In this document: piece by piece, positions 32,180 through 32,285 of the stretch
Position numbering within the stretch: the first letter of the stretch is position 1
How the letters are laid out: every line of letters starts with the position of its first letter
Made by a program: the position numbers and the translations under genes
The notes under the pieces: generated by a model
Told to the model about the DNA's origin: nothing
Database searches by the model: none
What the model saw: only the letters and a program-made list of their open reading frames with translations
Origin: Mediterranea massiliensis
GTDB taxonomy: Bacteria; Bacteroidota; Bacteroidia; Bacteroidales; Bacteroidaceae
Length of the DNA: 32,285 bases
Direction: 5' to 3'
NCBI RefSeq assembly: GCF_900128475.1
Contig: NZ_LT635837.1
Coordinates: forward strand, 323,329-355,613

Positions 32180-32285
32180 ATGAAAGAACTCATAGACATG
32201 CTTCACGCAGGAGGATACTCCTGCGTGATAGCCAACGGTGACCGCACCCGTACGTTCACACGGCGGGGTGTGGCCGACCTTTACG
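32180..32285 (+). CDS. DUF1893 protein, 5' part
   Basis: ATG at 32180, 15 bases after the aldo/keto reductase stop. The 35 residues present begin MKELIDMLHAGGYSCVIANG and continue with RTFTRRGVADLY, the usual start of DUF1893 proteins. The family function is not known to me. The spacing suggests it belongs to the polyferredoxin/aldo-keto reductase operon. The gene runs off the window. Confidence 0.8.
   Translation, partial: MKELIDMLHAGGYSCVIANGDRTRTFTRRGVADLY

Noticed and set aside
30725..32206. Long minus-strand frame of 493 codons opposite the aldo/keto reductase
   Set aside because: The plus strand encodes a complete enzyme with all catalytic residues. The antisense product is low-complexity Val/His/Ala-rich sequence.

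Overview
The window looks like a chromosomal segment of a gut-type Bacteroidales bacterium, most likely Bacteroides or a close relative. The reasons are the Bacteroides-type -7 promoter box (TAnnTTTG) in front of several genes, the A-rich leaders without strong Shine-Dalgarno sites, and the gene families present. Coding DNA is GC-rich. One three-gene island at 26.2-27.2 kb is clearly more AT-rich. I see no rRNA, tRNA, CRISPR array, insertion sequence or prophage.

Layout. (1) 1-582: the 3' end of cbiD (cobalamin synthesis). (2) 700-3148, minus strand: an aminotransferase followed by a LolC/E-type permease. (3) 3355-4590: a short L-fucose-isomerase-like protein. (4) 4668-20620, all minus strand, is the dominant locus: ten FtsX/MacB-type ABC permease genes in five B-A pairs, one LolD/MacB-type ATPase, a 26-residue membrane peptide and a membrane fusion protein. 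They form two operons. The upstream one is membrane fusion protein-B-A-B-A (20620 to 13745). The downstream one is ATPase-small peptide-B-A-B-A-B-A (13590 to 4668). Each is preceded by a sigma-54-like -24/-12 promoter with palindromic GTGTCCGA-type sites about 52-53 bp further upstream, so both are probably switched on together by an NtrC-family activator encoded elsewhere. (5) 21004-25135, divergent on the plus strand: a TolC / EmrA / EmrB-type tripartite efflux operon, followed by an AraC-family regulator (25311-26213). (6) 26216-27175, minus strand: an overlapping DUF3791-DUF3990-DUF3791 trio with its own textbook promoter, possibly a toxin-antitoxin-like module. (7) 27328-28251, minus: a LysM glucosaminidase; 28349-28831, plus: cytidine deaminase. 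(8) 29195 to the end, plus: a fused NapH/NapG-like polyferredoxin membrane protein, a Tat-type lipoprotein aldo/keto reductase with two ferredoxin clusters, and the start of a DUF1893 protein.

How the genes may work together. The permeases, ATPase and membrane fusion protein resemble a MacA-MacB system in which the permease has been split into two types and multiplied fivefold while the ATPase stayed single. The divergent TolC is a possible outer-membrane partner. The substrate is not evident from sequence.

The most unusual non-coding structures are two elements (10088-10221 and 16411-16560), each lying between permease pairs. Each is an exact 22-bp-period array of small palindromes flanked by TTTATTTT-type terminal inverted repeats, and the arm sequence of the palindromes matches that of the flanks of the same element. 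A third array with a 23-bp period (28879-29016) has the same geometry but an unrelated sequence.
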